NCBI GenBank assembly: GCA_013397455.1
Contig: VYZB01000279.1
Location: forward strand, 906,046-970,045
DNA length: 64,000 nt
Direction: 5' to 3'
From: Crotophaga sulcirostris
Lineage: Eukaryota; Chordata; Aves; Cuculiformes; Crotophagidae
In this document: positions 62,253-64,000 of the stretch, in pieces
Numbering within the stretch: position 1 is the stretch's first letter
How the letters are laid out: each line of letters starts with the position of its first letter
Program-made: the position numbers and the translations under genes
Notes under the pieces: model-generated
Databases searched by the model: none
The model's input: only the letters and a program-made list of their open reading frames with translations
What the model was told of the DNA's origin: nothing

Positions 62253-64000
62253 TCCCACCCTTCACATAAAGCTTTCCACAGAGAGTGCAACCCCCAGGGT
62301 ATGGAGACCCTTTTGCAACATGTTCAGAAAAGGCTTATTTTTCAGCAGGACAAGAAAACCTTTCCATTATGGCCATTCTCTGTGACAGGTCAGCCCACGC
62401 GCTAAGTGAAACTGCATCCTTTACGTGTTGGGGCCAAGTAGCACCCGAGTAGCCTCAGGGAAAAGTGCCTTAATTGCTGGAAATACAATAGCTCCACTTA
62501 GCACCCGCAAAGCAATTAAAAAATGGAACCAAACATTTTCTGGCTACATATTTCGGGAGCAGCCGGCTGTGTTGGCATGTAACTCCATTACTTAACCACT
62601 AGGTCATATATCTGTGACTACAGATGGCTTTTACACCCACACCTCTTAAGCAGCATCTGATACCATCACTGAACCCTGGCCCAAGGGGAGGGATGCATCC
62701 AATCTGACCAGAAAGATTTTTTCCTTTAAATTAAACACCATCTCAGACAAGGCATCAAAAGGTTTTCCTGCAAACCCATTAGACCTATGGAAGCAACTTT
62801 CCTCATCTCCAGCATGGGAAGCACTACTTACTGCAATTCAGCTGCAGCTCTGCCTTGTAAAGGACAAGAATTGGCAAAATAAATAACCTTTCCCCATCAA
62901 TCTCTCACCAGCACCCCCTGGCACACACACTTCTAGTGATGTATCTTAATGATATTTTTCTTCCTTCACCTGGGTCTTTTCTCCTAGGCATCCCTAAGGC
63001 ACGTGAAGCTTCCAGGGATGGCTGCAAAAACATCACCTGTGCTGCAGCAACCCTATCCTCAATGAGAAGCTAAACACCCAAATACCTTGACTTTATCAGA
63101 ACTACTCAATTACTTAAATATTTTTACACCTATGGTTACACAGTGAGAGGTTGTTTTGTTCGAAGAAAACAATGCCAAGTGAAAATTGTAGGAAGCTCAT
63201 CAGGACTTATTTCCTTCTTTGGATGCTTCCCATAAAATGGAAGCCACATCCAGCAGAAAATCTTTTCCAAAATCTACTCTACTTGTAGAATAATTCCATG
63301 TTATTAAGGATGTACCATACAACACCATTCAGGTTAACCAAAATAATTTGACTCAAAATGAATCTTTTCATTCCATGTTTGAGAACAGGTTTTTGACCTT
63401 GCTGAAAGTATTTGCTCCAAAATTAAAAACTGTGGCTTTTCTTCTTTATTTCCCAATTTTCAAGTTTTTTCTGTGCACTTCTTGAAAATATCTGTCCTTC
63501 TTTCTTTCATCCAAAACTCAGCATATGCTTGTAAATAGCATATCAGCCCGAACTCCACTTTTATAACATTGCACTCAACCCAGCAATTCTGCCTCAGAAA
63601 TGACACAGAAGCAAGGAGGGCTTTGCTTTCTGCACCTAGAAATATTTAACTGACTCAGACTGGATTTGCCTGTGGAGTCAAGCCTTCTCTTTTCATTGAT
63701 TACTCTGCTAAATTGTTAGTGCTAAAGATCATCTCCATATCCATAGAAGGAATGTTGGAATAAACTTGGAGATTAGGAACTATTTAGTGGGGAGAAAAAG
63801 CAGAAAAGTTCCAATGCTGAGAGCAAAATTGGTTTGAAATCTTCATTCTAAAGCAGGCTGGGAGATGGGGAAGTTCCTGTTTGTTTTTTTTTTAAAGTTC
63901 CCTACCAAACACTTTTTCCCCTATGTTCTCTTAATGCTATGAAGTAGGTAGCAGGTCCACAAAAAAAAAAAGGAAAGGCTAAAGGAGATGCAGCAGAAAG
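62253..64000. other. Non-coding sequence to window end
   Basis: No gene or repeat family was recognised. T- and A-runs lie at 63885-63893 and 63961-63971. The frame 62208-62405 starts inside the CR1 copy and is not a gene. Confidence 0.55.

Noticed and set aside
62994..63010. miR-124-like word 'taaggcacgtga'
   Set aside because: It diverges after nine bases and has no matching passenger arm.
1..64000. A prokaryote-style system (operons, CRISPR, phage or plasmid genes)
   Set aside because: The sequence is eukaryotic by its repeats and by its lack of dense coding. No direct-repeat/spacer array and no gene clusters are present.

Overview
This window reads as a non-coding stretch of a bird chromosome. 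The main evidence is a set of CR1 retrotransposon (LINE) fragments. They carry the typical 5' truncation, the typical ends of the second open reading frame (ORF2), and short 8-base repeat tails. There is also a remnant resembling an avian endogenous-retrovirus LTR. The sequence is AT-rich, has no obvious CpG island, and contains two assembly gaps. I found no exon, tRNA, rRNA, CRISPR array or bacterial-type gene that I could support. Open reading frames outside the repeats are short (at most about 145 codons), overlap each other on both strands, and look like chance. The window is therefore best read as a gene desert or the interior of a very long intron. I cannot tell which without alignment, and I cannot name the species.

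Layout. Positions 1-1060 are unremarkable. A CR1 ORF2 relic (about 1066-1973, plus strand) contains an AAGAG microsatellite that grew out of the element's own sequence. An LTR-like remnant lies at about 6775-6914. CR1 copies follow at 13618-13727 (minus), 20605-21352 (plus), 27228-27667 (plus), 34091-34348 (minus), 52041-52308 (minus), 57263-57326 (plus) and 61985-62252 (plus). A separate fragment at about 24690-25320 encodes the CR1 endonuclease domain and stops abruptly, with no reverse transcriptase and no 3' end.

Two CR1 groups can be told apart by their 3' ends. One has an ATTCTATG/ATTCTGTG-type tail (1066, 27228 and 61985 copies). The other has a GATACTGT-type tail (13618, 20605, 34091, 52041 and 57263 copies). 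The 34091 copy is bounded by a 9-base direct repeat that looks like a target-site duplication.

Single-copy DNA between the repeats holds several dense clusters of homeodomain-type, POU-type and RFX-type sites and small inverted repeats. These are candidates for conserved regulatory elements. The strongest by eye are 35620-35960, 38840-39120, 41640-41810, 44855-44950 and 55485-55545. They are motif observations only; conservation has not been tested. I did not find a convincing new multi-gene system in this window.
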